Positions 47,833 through 59,298 of a stretch of 62,656 nt of DNA are shown one piece after another. Origin of the DNA: Hysterium pulicare CBS 123377 (taxonomy: Eukaryota; Ascomycota; Dothideomycetes; Hysteriales; Hysteriaceae); assembly GCA_000467715.1 (NCBI GenBank), contig AJFK01000045.1, positions 1 through 62,656 of the forward strand, given 5' to 3'. The position numbers and the translations under genes are program-made. A model generated the notes under the pieces. That model did no database searches, had not been told where the DNA came from, and was given only the letters and a program-made list of their open reading frames with translations. Position 1 is the first letter of the stretch; every line of letters starts with the position of its first letter.

Positions 47833-49098
47833 ATGGATCCCGCCGAATTTGGAACATCCACCCTTCCTCTCCAGCACGCCCCTTATCCTGCCATCTCTCC
47901 AGAGACCCTCACCGGCGCCAATGCTGGCAAAGTTGCCGTCGTGACAGGGGCCGGAAGAGGCATTGGTGCGGCAATTGCGGAGTCACTTGCACGCTCTGGT
48001 GCCAACGTCGCGATCCTTGATCTTAATATCGAACGTCAAAACGAGACCAAGACTGCATGCGAAGGCTACGGAGTAAAAGCTAAAGCCTACGTTTGCGATG
48101 TTTCGGACGAGAAGAATGTGATCGAAATCCTTGACCAGGTCGAGAAAGAATTGGGACCAATTGAGTAAATCCTCAGATTATACTCACGATCGTCTGGTCT
48201 TCTCTAATCAATGCCGCCCTTATCTAGCATTCTCGTGAATAACGCGGGAATCCTCGACCAACGGCCACTACTAATGTCTACATTCGAAGGATTTTGGAGA
48301 CAGATTGAAGTTAACTTTAAAGGCGTAGGCAACTCACGTCCATTCCTCCTGTAACACCACCGCTAATCTTTGTTGCGCCCCACAGCCTTTGATAGCTATA
48401 CATACCATGCTCCCACGAATGCAAAAGCGCGGTGGCGGATGCATTATCAACATCGCTTCTCGGAGCGGCACCGTTGATGTACCTATGACACTGGGCTACG
48501 TAAGTTTTTTTTTGCCATCAGCTTCAACATCAGATTTACTTACACGAACGAATCTCAGGTAACGTCGAAAGCTGCTTTGATACGTGCCACGCATACCTTA
48601 CAGCGCGAATTGGCTCTCGACAACCTCGATCCGGCTATTCACATGTACGCCCTTCATCCAGGGGGAGTATATAGCGATATGGGAGCCAGTATGTCAACCC
48701 TTTCTTCTCCGTCATCAGCTTTTGCAACAATCCGTCAGTCTCCTAACCAAGCATGGTTGCCATGCTGACATCTGCACTTTAGCCGCAGCGAAACCAGATG
48801 TTACTGCCAAATATGGCGATGTACGTGATGAAGCTTTTTTCCTAGACCTGTTCAAGGACCCACCCTCTCTATGCGGCCAAACGTGTGCATTCCTAGCAAC
48901 GGGCCGAGGGAAAGAACTCCGCGGCCTATACTTGGGTACGTCCTTCCCGCTGTTTCGATGAATAGTTGCTTACTCGTGCAAATAGATTGTCGCCAGGATG
49001 TCACCAAACTCCTCGAAAAGGGCAGGGATGCACTGCTCAAGGAAAAGATTAACGTTTTGGGGGTGAAATTCCTGGATGGGTATGCGAATGAACCGTAA
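47833..49098 (+). CDS. short-chain dehydrogenase/reductase
   Basis: Six exons, 47833-48164, 48228-48324, 48386-48499, 48559-48688, 48783-48935 and 48986-49098, give 312 residues. TGAGRGIG at 38-45 is the nucleotide-binding motif, NNAG at 115-118 follows, a Ser-containing IASRSG is near 168, and the catalytic YVTSK is at 181-185, made by joining exons 3 and 4. This is the classical SDR pattern of 250-310 residues with an extra 30-residue N-terminus that has no obvious function. A C-terminal VLGVKFLDGYANEP end is seen in cofactor-dependent fungal SDRs. The substrate is not predictable. Confidence 0.92.
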
Positions 49099-49352
49099 CG
49101 CTGGAGTTTGAAACGTTCGAATAGCAACTGTTGAGGCTGACAGAACGCAAAGATCGTCTGGGTTTGAAGTTCCGCATTGCTGCCTGGCACTAGTAGTGCT
49201 CCGCCACGATTCTGCCTAACGCTGGTGTGTCGCTGGAGACAACGCTCTCAAGTCTTGCCACACGAGATCCTTATTTAAATAAACATGATTTCGCGTTCCA
49301 GTCGTGTTACCGTATTACCTTGAACTGCAATACGCGTTGATCACCACACATA

Positions 49353-50429
49353 ATGCGTTCTCACATTCAATCCATGACCTCGCGTCTTAAGACGCCATTG
49401 GATAGCTTACCCAGACGCTATCCGAAGCGGAAGCGTGCCGAAGTGGACTATTATGATTCCGAAGTCGAATCGGATGACTCCTCTTATTCAGATACAAAGG
49501 TTTCAGCACTCAAAAAGGTCGGGTCACAGTCTCTACGTTGTAAGTTCATTAAGCTCACACCACCATAGCGCGCTCGGACAGCTCGAGACTCAAAACCTTT
49601 ACCAAAGCGCAAAATATTTCCATTCCTCTTACTGCCAGCCGAAATACGCAACCAAGTCTACGCGGAGTGCCTGCTAAGTTCCCAGCACGACAAGGACGCC
49701 ATTTGGCTTCGTCCAAAGCAGAAGTCTTACCGTCGAGGCGTTGAGCGATTCGTGCCAGATACGACCGAGTTCGAGGACTTTCGCAGCTACCACCGTCATC
49801 ATTACTACAATGAACAGTCTGAATTAGAAAGGCAGTCTCTCGCCCCACAGCCCCTCACAACCAATATCCTAGCAGTATGTAAGCAAATGTACGAAGAAGC
49901 AGCACCGATGCTTTATAGTCAACGTCTCATCTTCGTCGACACAAGTGCTCTACTCGGCTTCATGACTGAAGTAACACCGGGCACGGCCAAACTACTACGC
50001 CATATCGAGATCCGATGCTGGAATCTAACGCGCTCGCGCAAAAATGTGAGCTTCCTTGCCATGGCTCTACTCGCTGCGAAAAGCGCAACCAACATTGAAA
50101 AATTGCATCTCAATTGCGAGATTGGCCGTTTTTTCTCCTGGGCTGGGCGAAACAAAGAAAGAGCGCAACCTGTACCGAAACGAGTGGCTAGAAAGGTCTA
50201 TCGGGACTGTTATCTTTGGCTTGAGGCTGTGAGAACAGCCCAAACAGCCACGAAAGAAATGAAAAAGAATGGGCTGTTTGTGGGCATCGATGTGATAGAA
50301 CTTCATGCGAGAAATTTTCAGGAGTGGGTGCATAGTAAGTATCCCGCCCAGAACGAAGAAGAGGCGTTGGAAGAGGGAGTAAGGCTTTACAAAGAAGAAC
50401 TGGTGAGACTTTTGAAAGTCAATTCATAG
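49353..50429 (+). CDS. DUF7730-like protein
   Basis: Exons 49353-49539 and 49582-50429 give 344 residues. The short first intron is 42 nt; the acceptor was chosen because it keeps the frame into SRDSKPLPKRKIFPFLLLPAEIRNQVYAEC. That PAEIRNxVY segment is the hallmark of fungal DUF7730/F-box-like proteins. It is followed by NILAVCKQMYEEAAPMLYSQRLIFVDT and a helical C-terminal part. The first 60 residues are basic and acidic alternately, including PRRYPKRKR, a plausible nuclear signal. No function is known for this family. It is the nearest intact relative of the decayed gene at 46.6 kb. Confidence 0.75.
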
Positions 50430-51054
50430 ATGTATTTTGTTTCAATGATAAATATGGAGCTTTTGCTACGTCCGCCGATTCAAACTTCGTATGAGCGATT
50501 TTCCACGCTGCAAAGTAAGCGAAAATAGCATCTTAAAAACAGAAAGTAATATACCGTGAGAGACTATAAATGAGCTCTGAATGAGTAGTGCCTGCCTAGT
50601 CATTGGTTGTAGAGAGGGTAGACATCATGTGGACTATAGACTCAGGTGATTAAGGCTATTGCAGTATAAATGGTACTCTATATAGTCAGGTAGCGACTTA
50701 TATCTCTACAATACACTCTATCTATTTATTATCTATATCTAAGCTTTATTACTGTCGTCCGGCCGGATACTCAGCCTTTTTGAAGGACAGTTGATGCATC
50801 ATGCGAAGAAAACCAATAGTGGAATGCGACATCACTACGGCGAAACGACAGTGATTTATTCTACGTAGGCTTCTTACTCAAGGTGTAGTACATTGTTGTA
50901 GCTGACTAACCTGAGTGTCAGAGTGACGATTGAATTTGGGGCGCTTTTCTTCAAACCCTAACCTGACCACTTCTCGTTCAACATCCACTCAACTCCTTCA
51001 TCTCATTCAATGCCAACCTTTCCTCATTCTTCTCTTGACACTTCATATTAGAAC
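50430..51054. other. intergenic, AT-rich simple-sequence stretch
   Basis: Includes a stretch of TCTATCTATTTATTATCTATA simple-sequence character near 50708-50745. No gene. Confidence 0.5.
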
Positions 51055-53611
51055 ATGCTTCCCAGCTTTCTTTACGGTAGCTACAAGCGCTATAAATCCG
51101 ACACGGACCGCTTTACCAAATGGCTGGTCGAGACTGTGGAGAAGTGTGGCTCTAAGCCTAAGCTGATCTCGAAGAAGAGTTTGATTAAGCTCAACCACAC
51201 GTAAGCGGTGATTATATTTAAAGCTCTCATTCATGGTTGATTTCATTGAATAATGTAACGGTGTTGCTTTGATTTTAAGCTGCTCTTATTAACACTAAAT
51301 GACCAGAAGAAAAAGAAAAAATAAACTGAAAAGGCCCTTCCAAGTATAAGGTTTTCCTTAAAGACTTCAGTGGCTTAGCTGAAGCTATCGCCGCGTCTGC
51401 TGCTTACATTCCGCCTCCTATGCTCTCAACGGCCAAGCGAGCATTATCATTGCGAAAACATTGTATGGCTTGGTTCTTGGGACAAGACGGACCTAATCTG
51501 AACACTCAAAACCATGCACATTTTATCATGGTCATGGTAGGTGTTTGTGAGCTGCTAGAGCGCAAAGTAAACAATAACGTAAAGGAAGGTACTGAGCCAC
51601 CTCGGTCGAACCTGGAGACGTGGACTCAGAGAAAATGCCAGCATGGCTGAGCAACCGATTTGCAGCACTAGAGAACCAGAGGACAAGATCGAATCGCAAA
51701 CGAATGTCCAGCCTATCGTGGAGTATGAGGTGGAAGAGTATGATGACGACGAGCAAGAAGACTATATGTCTCTTAGTTCTTCAATTTATTTTGTATCTTT
51801 GAAGACCTGCACAATATGAGGGAATTTATTCTTCAGACGTGGTCAGGATATCGAGATAGTAAGATTGATCTCATGAATGCTGCCGTCATCACGGACACTG
51901 CTCTGCAGCTTGCGAAACAGTTAGTTGAGGACGTAGTAAACAATTTGATTGAGGTTAAGGACGAGACAGTGATTCAGGAATTGGTCTACATAATGAGCGG
52001 TTGTGCCCGGGGAAAAAAATCCAGACTACCACCCGGACCCAACCTTACCGCACAACTCGGATTTGGCGGATTTCGCAGAGTGGTGCTATCTCCCTATTTC
52101 CCTTCTTTTGGTGGCTTTTCTGGACGTCCTAGAGCCAGGCAAAATCCCGGTCTACAAGGACGGCTATTTCGGAGTGTACGAGCCAAGAAGCAACCAGGAG
52201 AAAATGAGAGCGAGTCAGCGCTTCCACGAGAATAGGTTAATTATGCTGCAAATCCTGCCACATTTCTGTTTTCTGCGACAAATGAAAATTAATGTCCCTG
52301 CTGCGGACGAAATCACAAATGGCCTTATCGACTTTGTCCAGAACCGAAAGGTACCGGTAAGGCTCTCATATGCGACCCAAATACTCCTAGACGTACATCA
52401 CACAATGCGACACAACAACGCTAAAGCGTTTGGTGACCTTCGTACTTCTGGTCTACGCATCACGAAAACCATTGAAGCGTACTGGGACTTCTCGAAAGCT
52501 TTTTCAGATATACAGTTCTGGCCAAAAGAGGGTGAATTGAAAATTAAGCAAATTCATGTCGCCGTGGAGTCGTGGGTAGTCAAAGATGCTGTATTCGAGC
52601 TCAAGAATTTTGGTTTTCCGGCCCCATATCTACAGGGACTTGAAAAGCACGAGCTTTTTAAGCAACACTCGATTCTTTGTGGGTTGAGAATGTTTCACCT
52701 CAATCTCCGAATGTAAGAGATTGGCTTGTACCTCACCAACCAACGGTACGATGTCATACAAATGGCCTTCTTGTACAACCTAGTACAGCATGAACCAGCC
52801 ATCAGTCTTGAACGGCCAGATATGGACGTCTTCATCTGGATCCACGGCGAGAAGCATATTTTCATCGATGCCAAACCAGACAACGTCGACCAGTAACACC
52901 AACGGCTTTCGATGGTAGCGGGCGTAAAGAGTGTCAGCAATTTCGCTCGCGATGCAAGGAATCATGGTCGCTCGCCTCGTCGCCCAGACGGAAAGGCAAG
53001 GCTTATGGAACCCACCACCGCCGTTGCTAATATGTTTCGGAGTCGTTATTGGGAGGGTGGTCGGACTAAAATCTCCATTGCGAGTATTGACAGCCTTTTG
53101 GATGAAATTTCACCACGTCAGCGAAGAAGGATGAAATGACGCCCTCACGCCTTCTGCGCCGAAAGTGGACGGCCTCCCATCGAATTGGGGCACTACAGCT
53201 CCTGGCAGTGGTCAAAGATGCGCTTTATGTGGAGGAACCAATGCTTCTCCTTAACTATTTTGGCATGCACAAACGCTGCATCGAGATACTGCACTTGATC
53301 AAGGCAAAAGAACATCACAAGTTTGTACAATATTTCACCGAGAGATATCGCCAGACGAATCTTTCATGCCGAAGCTAGTCTTGCTCGTGCACCATGTTGC
53401 GGAGGGATCCACACTTGCTAGCCGTCAGATGAATAAACCGTCGGGCACTCAAAGAGGCAGTCGGATCGTCCTCAGTTGCGGAGAGGTAATGAAGGAATAC
53501 TTAGCAAGGAACGGTGATATTGCTTGCAAGGAGTTGAGAGTATTTTGTAAAAACAACAGTTTGGGTGAGATCCAGGAACCGTTGGAGCAGGCGAAGGAGT
53601 ATGCATACTGA
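51055..53611 (+). pseudogene. DUF6604-family gene, heavily decayed and repeat-interrupted
   Basis: The 5' part (51055-51170) encodes MLPSFLYGSYKRYKSDTDRF, the DUF6604 N-terminus, then runs into the dispersed repeat at 51171 and stops at TAA 51202-51204. Family sequence resumes at about 51345 (VFLKDFSGLAEAIAAS), breaks by a frame change near 51790 (FEDLHNMREFILQTWSGYRD in a shifted frame), and continues 52003-52716. Stops in the same frame are TAA at 52714-52716 and TAA at 52894-52896, both possible C-to-T changes from CAA. Further shifts occur near 53130 (GALQLLAVVKDALYVEEPMLLL) and about 53365 (DESFMPKLVLLVHHVAEG). The end is at 53611. Function of the family is unknown. Confidence 0.85.
51171..51300 (+). 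repeat. dispersed repeat copy inside the DUF6604 gene
   Basis: Starts GAAGAAGAGTTTGATTAAGC, continues CACACGTAAGCGGTGATTAT and CTCTCATTCATGGTTGATTT. It aligns to the 21433 copy over at least 120 bases. Compared with that copy it keeps more C and G, so it has been less mutated. It begins right after the codons for the DUF6604 N-terminal segment and ends near the place where family sequence resumes. Confidence 0.8.
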
Positions 53612-54269
53612 TTCTCCGTGGAGGATGTGATTGATCCAAAGGTACTGGCTTCGCGTATGGCTGGAATCCGAATGTAAGGTCTTTGGCGGTGCTACGGTCG
53701 CTTAATCAAATGCAAGATATATCATAAACGACGATTTCGATAGCAGAGATGCCGAGCTTCGTTACCTCAATGACTACTACACCTTCGGTCTTAGATCATC
53801 GCGAATCGACCATGATGAAGTTCCATGAGGCGCGTTATTTCTATTGACATCTCACCGTGAGTGTTTAACAACCCGTGCGAGAGGATTGTGATTGTGGTGT
53901 GTCACTTTCCTTTGAAGAATTCAAAAACGTTGAGGACTGCAGGAACCTCCTCAACATCGTCCATTTTGATAAAAGAGAGGAGCCTTAATGCGAAAGAATT
54001 GAAAATGGGTTCTAGTCCTTAATGATCCCAATCAGAAATCACCGTGAGAAATTCACCACCCATATCCCTCCATAAGGTAATCACGATCTGATTGGCAGTT
54101 GCTCGGAGTTGGCGACCATCAATGGTTACCGTACGCCGCCAACTCCGTATTCATCTAGGGACTGATTCCAATGATTCCTCGCATTTCAACAGCTCATCAT
54201 CCCTACGCATACGAAGTGGATCAACCGACTTCTCTAACAACATGGGTGGTGTCAAGGCTGGCCGCTATA
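53612..54269. other. gene-less region before the SET gene
   Basis: Short frames only. Nothing recognisable. Confidence 0.45.
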
Positions 54270-55654
54270 CTACCACATCGATCTTTTCCCCCAACTCCAA
54301 TGACTGCGCGGATCCCTCTGTAGCAATCTCATAGCTTCAACATCTTCCCCGTTCTCCCCAAATGCCAGAGATCCATACTTGATCGCCATACCCGCATATT
54401 TCTTTGCCTTGTTCCCATCCATGACGGCGCTATTCTCCTGCGCGGCTAAGCCATATGGGCGCACTGATAACGAATGCAAATTTTCCTTGTCATATAGATC
54501 AATCAATTTCTTGGCCATGTCCGGGCCACTTCTTTCTCTCGTTGCATCTGAATACTGTGACCAATCGTTCAATAACCTTTCAATTCTTTCTATCTCGGCT
54601 AGCCGGCTGTCCGACGCTGGATCCGTACAGCGGTTGCAGCTGCAAGTGAAGTGATGCGAGCCATAAATCCTTTCAATTCTTTCTTTGCGCGGCATTAATG
54701 GAAGGAAGTCTATTAATTCATCAGCCTGTACTCGTCTCCATCATTCCAGATAGCATTGCTTACAGCTAATAGTGATCTCCTCTCCTGGCGCTATCGAACG
54801 TGAAGCATGAACGTGCTGGGTTAATGTTGATGCGTTGAAAAAGTATTGCGCGCTTTTGATTGTACCAATGATTAGTGAGAATAGGCTTGCCTGCGGAGAT
54901 GAACAAAGACGTACTTGGGGCCGCAGTCATGGTTCATTCTTGCCACCTCCGGGATCAGAATAGAGTGCTCATCTCCGACTATGTTGACCTCAAAGCAATT
55001 TGTGTGCACAGTGTCTTGAATTTTAAACTCGTCCTGATCGAAGCTCCGCGCAAGACTCAGGGCCCCATCACGTGATGATGGAGGTAGCTGCTCCACTGCT
55101 TTGTTGAAGAGCCACTCTCGATTCGGAGCGTCAAAATAATTTATAGACCGGCTGTAGATAAGCACGGGCGTTTTGCTCATGATACTCTCGCCAAGTTGCA
55201 GGCGTTTTGTGGACAGCAAGCTAGTTCCACGGCCTGGCATTCGTGCCGTCTGCCATGGACGTTGGGAATCGTCGCTAGTAGCTGGAATAGAAGCTGCATC
55301 CTTAAAAGCTGGTAACTGGAAAATCTTATTGGCAATTGAAGGCCGGGTAATGATGGAAATCCCGCGGCCTGAAGCGAATGTGGTGCTGGTATAAATGCAG
55401 AGAGATTCGCCAAGAGTTTCGAGGGGCTGGGTGCAGATTGGAGTGTAGGTCCACGGCTTCGCGGGGATAGTTGAAAAGTTTGCAATGGGAAAAGTATTTT
55501 GAGTTGCAAATGATGCTTGTTCGTCACCTTCTAGATTGCAAGAGAGTGTTGCGGAGAGGGGGATTGTGGGGTGAAAGCATTGACTCGGCGATGTAAGAAT
55601 CTCCGAACTCGTTACAACGGAAATGAGAAACAGATAGAGGGAACAAATCCTCAT
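54270..55654 (-). CDS. SET-domain protein with N-terminal signal peptide
   Basis: Exons 55654-54915, 54852-54764 and 54709-54270 give 422 residues. The first 16 residues are hydrophobic, a likely secretory signal. The SET core is split: RGTSLLSTKRLQLGESIMS at about residue 140, then VARMNHDCGPNAQYFFNAS across intron 1, and HASRSIAPGEEITISYF across intron 2, followed by a Cys-rich post-SET-like CSCNRC. The NHxCxPN motif is the cofactor- and substrate-binding site of the lysine methyltransferase fold. The central Asp (NHDC) is unusual, since Ser is common there. The tail ends 110 residues after the last motif. Many fungal relatives of this type are annotated only as SET-domain proteins. Confidence 0.85.
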
Positions 55655-56819
55655 ACTTGATAATACAACAGAACGCTTGGATGACTAGCAATTTCAGTCT
55701 CCTCGAAATACTGAGAGGGAAAGTTGCGCTTTTCGTAGGTGTTTGCTAGGAGGCGGCCCCAAGCTGAAACGCGGACTGCGACAGCAATGTCGCCGGATTA
55801 CGCCACCTCTGAAGAGCAACCAAATGGCTTACATCTCAATCTTTCTAGCTGTCATCCAAAATAAAGCATACTCTAATAGTCCACGGTGGTGTCATTCATT
55901 CATTGTGCTGCGGATCTCTACTATTCCATGAAGACTTAGTGTGTTCGCCAGTCAGGTAGTCCTAGACTCTTACTAGTTGCAGAACTAATTAAGGGAAGGA
56001 CTCCTAAAGCTAATTAACGACTGCTTAAAGGATGGTCAACGCCTAGCAGGCGGCCTAACAGCGTCTGCCAAGACCTACTTGCTAGTGGAAAAAACATGGT
56101 AGTGGAAGAAAGGGTAAGTAAGATATCATGTCTATACCTATCGCACATTAGCGTATACGAATCCAGCGACTAATCCCAGATGGGCAAGTAGGCTCAATGT
56201 TGTGGTAGCCATCGCGTTCGTATTACGGACTTCCACAGCCGCAAGAAGTCTGGATAGATTCTATTCTGTAAGCTACTTTCTGAAAGATGGTAATATCTGC
56301 ACGGGAAGAGACTATGCGCGACAGGTCGAAGGAACATGAGGATTCGATCGGCTCGTGGTCATCTGAAATTGTCGATGTGTTGAATCACTGAGTATCTTAT
56401 CGTGATTTCGGTATGTGCAAGGTTCGACACGCAAGGGAAGTTCGTGGTCAATCTCGAGAGGTGAGATAATTGGTGGCGAGGTAACCGGATAGCTGAAAGA
56501 AGTTGGCAGAAATACCGTGGGGAGGCTCCATCCATATCGATGCAAATGAGGCTAAGACAATACAGGAAACGTCTGATGGGACTCACCGAGAGTGGATACG
56601 ACGTGTTCAGGCCGTCGGAGAAGCGTCGGAGAGATTTCAGGGGATGGTTCTGAGCTAGCGGCTAGCTGTCGATTGTCAACAACGAGAATCAACTGCTGTT
56701 CTGCATCCTTAAGCTACTTCGTTGAGAATACGTGCCATTATGGAAAGGCAGAGTTGCTGTCAAGAACACGCAGGAAAGCAACTCGTGGGCTGACGAATCA
56801 TTTCAGAACCGCCAAGACT
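55655..56819. other. gene-less region
   Basis: No supportable gene; short minus frames at 56312-56586 only. It includes a somewhat AT-rich block near 55990-56060 that may be an old repeat. Confidence 0.45.
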
Positions 56820-57600
56820 AAAGGCGGCGGGTCGACTGGGCAAACGTGTTTGAATAGCAGTTTTGGGTTCTGCGGTAGCTCATCGGCGTACTGCGGCAGT
56901 GGCTGTCAATCGGGGTTTGGTCAATGTACTGGAGGATCGTCATCCAGCTCTGCTTCGCGCGGAACACTCTGTCAACGTCAATCAGATCTTCGGCATCTAC
57001 TAGCTTAGTAGCACTCGGTCAACATCCATCCCGTCTTCGACATTGACTGGGTCTAGCACTTCGGCGTCTCCATCCTCCACGCAACCGGTCTTTATGAATG
57101 CCCGCTGCAGGAAGAACTTCGGCGGTCAGACGTGTCTTGGAACCAATGCGGCAACTTCTGCTCGCAGTATTTCTACTACGGAAGCACCGTCGATGATTGC
57201 GGGCCGCAAAGCTGTCAGGCTGGGTATGAATAGTCGCCGCATACTTCATCGACAGTAGCGAGCAGCACAGGCTCAAGTGTATTTATCTCGCCTTCAACAG
57301 TTCCGACAAGTACCTCTCTTTTATCGTCGTCCAGCACGTCCTCGGCCACCCCAACCCCATCTGCAACTTTCTGCCCAGAACAGGGCGGAAGAACAGGACG
57401 GAACAACAAACGCTTACGGTGGCGAACCTTTCCAGATCGTCTGCAATGCCATTTATAGCCTTTATACCAACTCCTATACTCCCGTAGCTTCATTCGACGC
57501 ATGTCTACAAAACTGCATCAACTTCGCTGGCTGCTTAGACATAGTTTATCTTCCCTCTACAAACGGGTGTTATCTCATGACAACACTTTACGCAAACTAA
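56820..57600 (+). pseudogene. broken chitin-binding (CBM18-like) plus PAN-like protein
   Basis: The order is a cysteine-rich segment CLNSSFGFCGSSSAYCGSGC (about 56845-56930), a Ser/Thr linker, a second segment in another frame (NFGGQTCLGT then NQCGNFCSQYFYYG), a Ser/Thr linker, and a C-terminal PAN-like part with FDACLQNCINFAGC ending at 57600. Hevein-type CBM18 modules are about 40 residues with eight Cys, which fits the spacing. Frame changes occur near 57140 and again between the linker and the last part, and a TAG follows CQAGYE at about 57231. A secreted chitin-binding protein or effector was probably encoded once. I cannot identify a signal peptide. Confidence 0.6.
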
Positions 57601-57868
57601 ACTTTGAGCGGGTATTGGCCAGCGAAGATAATTAGTTGATAGACATATGGTGGCTTAGAGGCGGACTTTGCAGTCGGTGTCGTTTTGTTAACGTCACGTT
57701 CAAATCCTTCATTTCTCAACCATATTAGTTTACTGGAGGGTTCAAGTTGTAAGATATTTATTTGTGCTTCATAGCCTTCCTACCAACAAAGTTGACGACT
57801 TTGAGCTTTCAGTCACACCATATGTATAAGACTGCGAGTATCTGATACACCATGCTCCCGTAGCGCCT

Positions 57869-58540
57869 TTACGCTTTTGCGCTCCTTGCCTTTTCAGGAT
57901 TCGCCAACATCTCCCTATTCCACCGGGGATCTTGACTTTCATTGACAGGCGCCCAACCGAGTTGTATCTAAACCGGTCAGCCCGAGGAGTTCTTGTGCCG
58001 ATTTCCGCAGCCTCCACAATCAATAGCTTACCTGCATAACCTTCTGATCCCAGTCCTTCGTAAAGCTCTTCAGTTTACCGTTTTCGATCTCAAAAATCGC
58101 AGCTGCACTCCATCTCGCTTTCTTCGGTGGATCTGACTTTTCGATTCCATGATACGGCTTGCCCGAATGAGAGCCCTCGGCCGTATACCGCAGCAGGACA
58201 TGGCTGTCTTTCGCCCAAGCCTGATCATACCGTACGATATGCAGGTCATTTACGGATGCCATGACATTCGAATGCGACTCGGCATAGTCCATTGGCGTTG
58301 TACATCCGGGGAAGGTTGACGGACTCCAGAACCAGTTATCGGGAGTGCACAGATGCCGGACTGATTCTGCTCCTTTGTTTTGGCTGGGAGAATACGCGAT
58401 GGACATGTATTGTTTCGCTGTGGTTATATTGCGCTACACGAAGTAAGTACAAGGTCGGGTAGGTTCCTGAGACGGGCTGGGTCAGCAATCAACGGACTCC
58501 GCCGGCTTACTGCTTCTTCGGACGTTTGGGCCGTCGACAT
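57869..58540 (-). CDS. SnoaL-like protein
   Basis: Exons 58540-58440, 58383-58032 and 57967-57869 give 183 residues. MDYAESHSNVMASVNDLHIV, WAKDSHVLLRYTAEGSHSG, ARWSAAAIFEIENGKLKSFTKDWD and the end VNESQDPRWNREML are the landmarks of a polyketide-cyclase-like SnoaL family found in fungi. Exon 1 is short and the C-terminal exon encodes 33 residues, so a single-exon prediction would lose both ends. The acceptors have a TAG/CAG with a CTGAC branch in intron 2. No catalytic residue assigned. Confidence 0.75.
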
Positions 58541-59298
58541 TATTGTCGGAGGCTCCTTATAAGCTGACATCTTTCTTGTAAGGCTTTTAAGTCCGGTATC
58601 CACCAATTTGCAACGAGAGTAGAGGATAGAGCTCGGGGTTCGTTAAGGTTAGGAGGGCTTAGTCGAAAGCGGGGCGCATCAACGTCAACATGACATCAAG
58701 CACGCTATGCTCATCGGTTCCGGTCGACCTCTGAGCTACAATCGTATTTCTTCGCTTGATATACACCAAATACAATTGCGAGAGGTTAATCGATGTGGAT
58801 GCGCGCGTGAAATGAACACCCCTCTTTCATCGTTAGGCAGCGCGTCCCCTCGCGAGGAAGATACATCACTCGATATCCGTTCCTTTGGGCTTCAAGTTTT
58901 TCAAAAGTATCGTGCTGATTACATAGGTTTTTTCCGAAGAAGAAGAGCCCCGTGGTTTTTATTTTTGTTTGCGGGACTCTTACGCGGAGCCAGACATGCT
59001 ATTCAACAATAGTTAAGGAAAGTCTCGGGGATAATGATTGGAAAGAAAAATCGATGATACAGTAAACATTAAAATAACAAGAGAACAAGTACAATGACGC
59101 GTTGTTTTGTATGGACGTCAGAGATAATACTGCGGTTTTGCTACGGCAATGCTGCAGCAGTACTATGCTAATCATCAGCTGTAGGTCTACGGAGCTTTGT
59201 AGGTTGAAGTGTGGAGGCTCTAGACTCAGTCTCTAGAAACGAGTTGCTAATAGATTATACATAGAAGCCTTCTTATCCTGCCCTCGTAAAATAGTCCT
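58541..59298. other. intergenic region
   Basis: About 760 bases, only short frames. Nothing seen. Confidence 0.45.
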
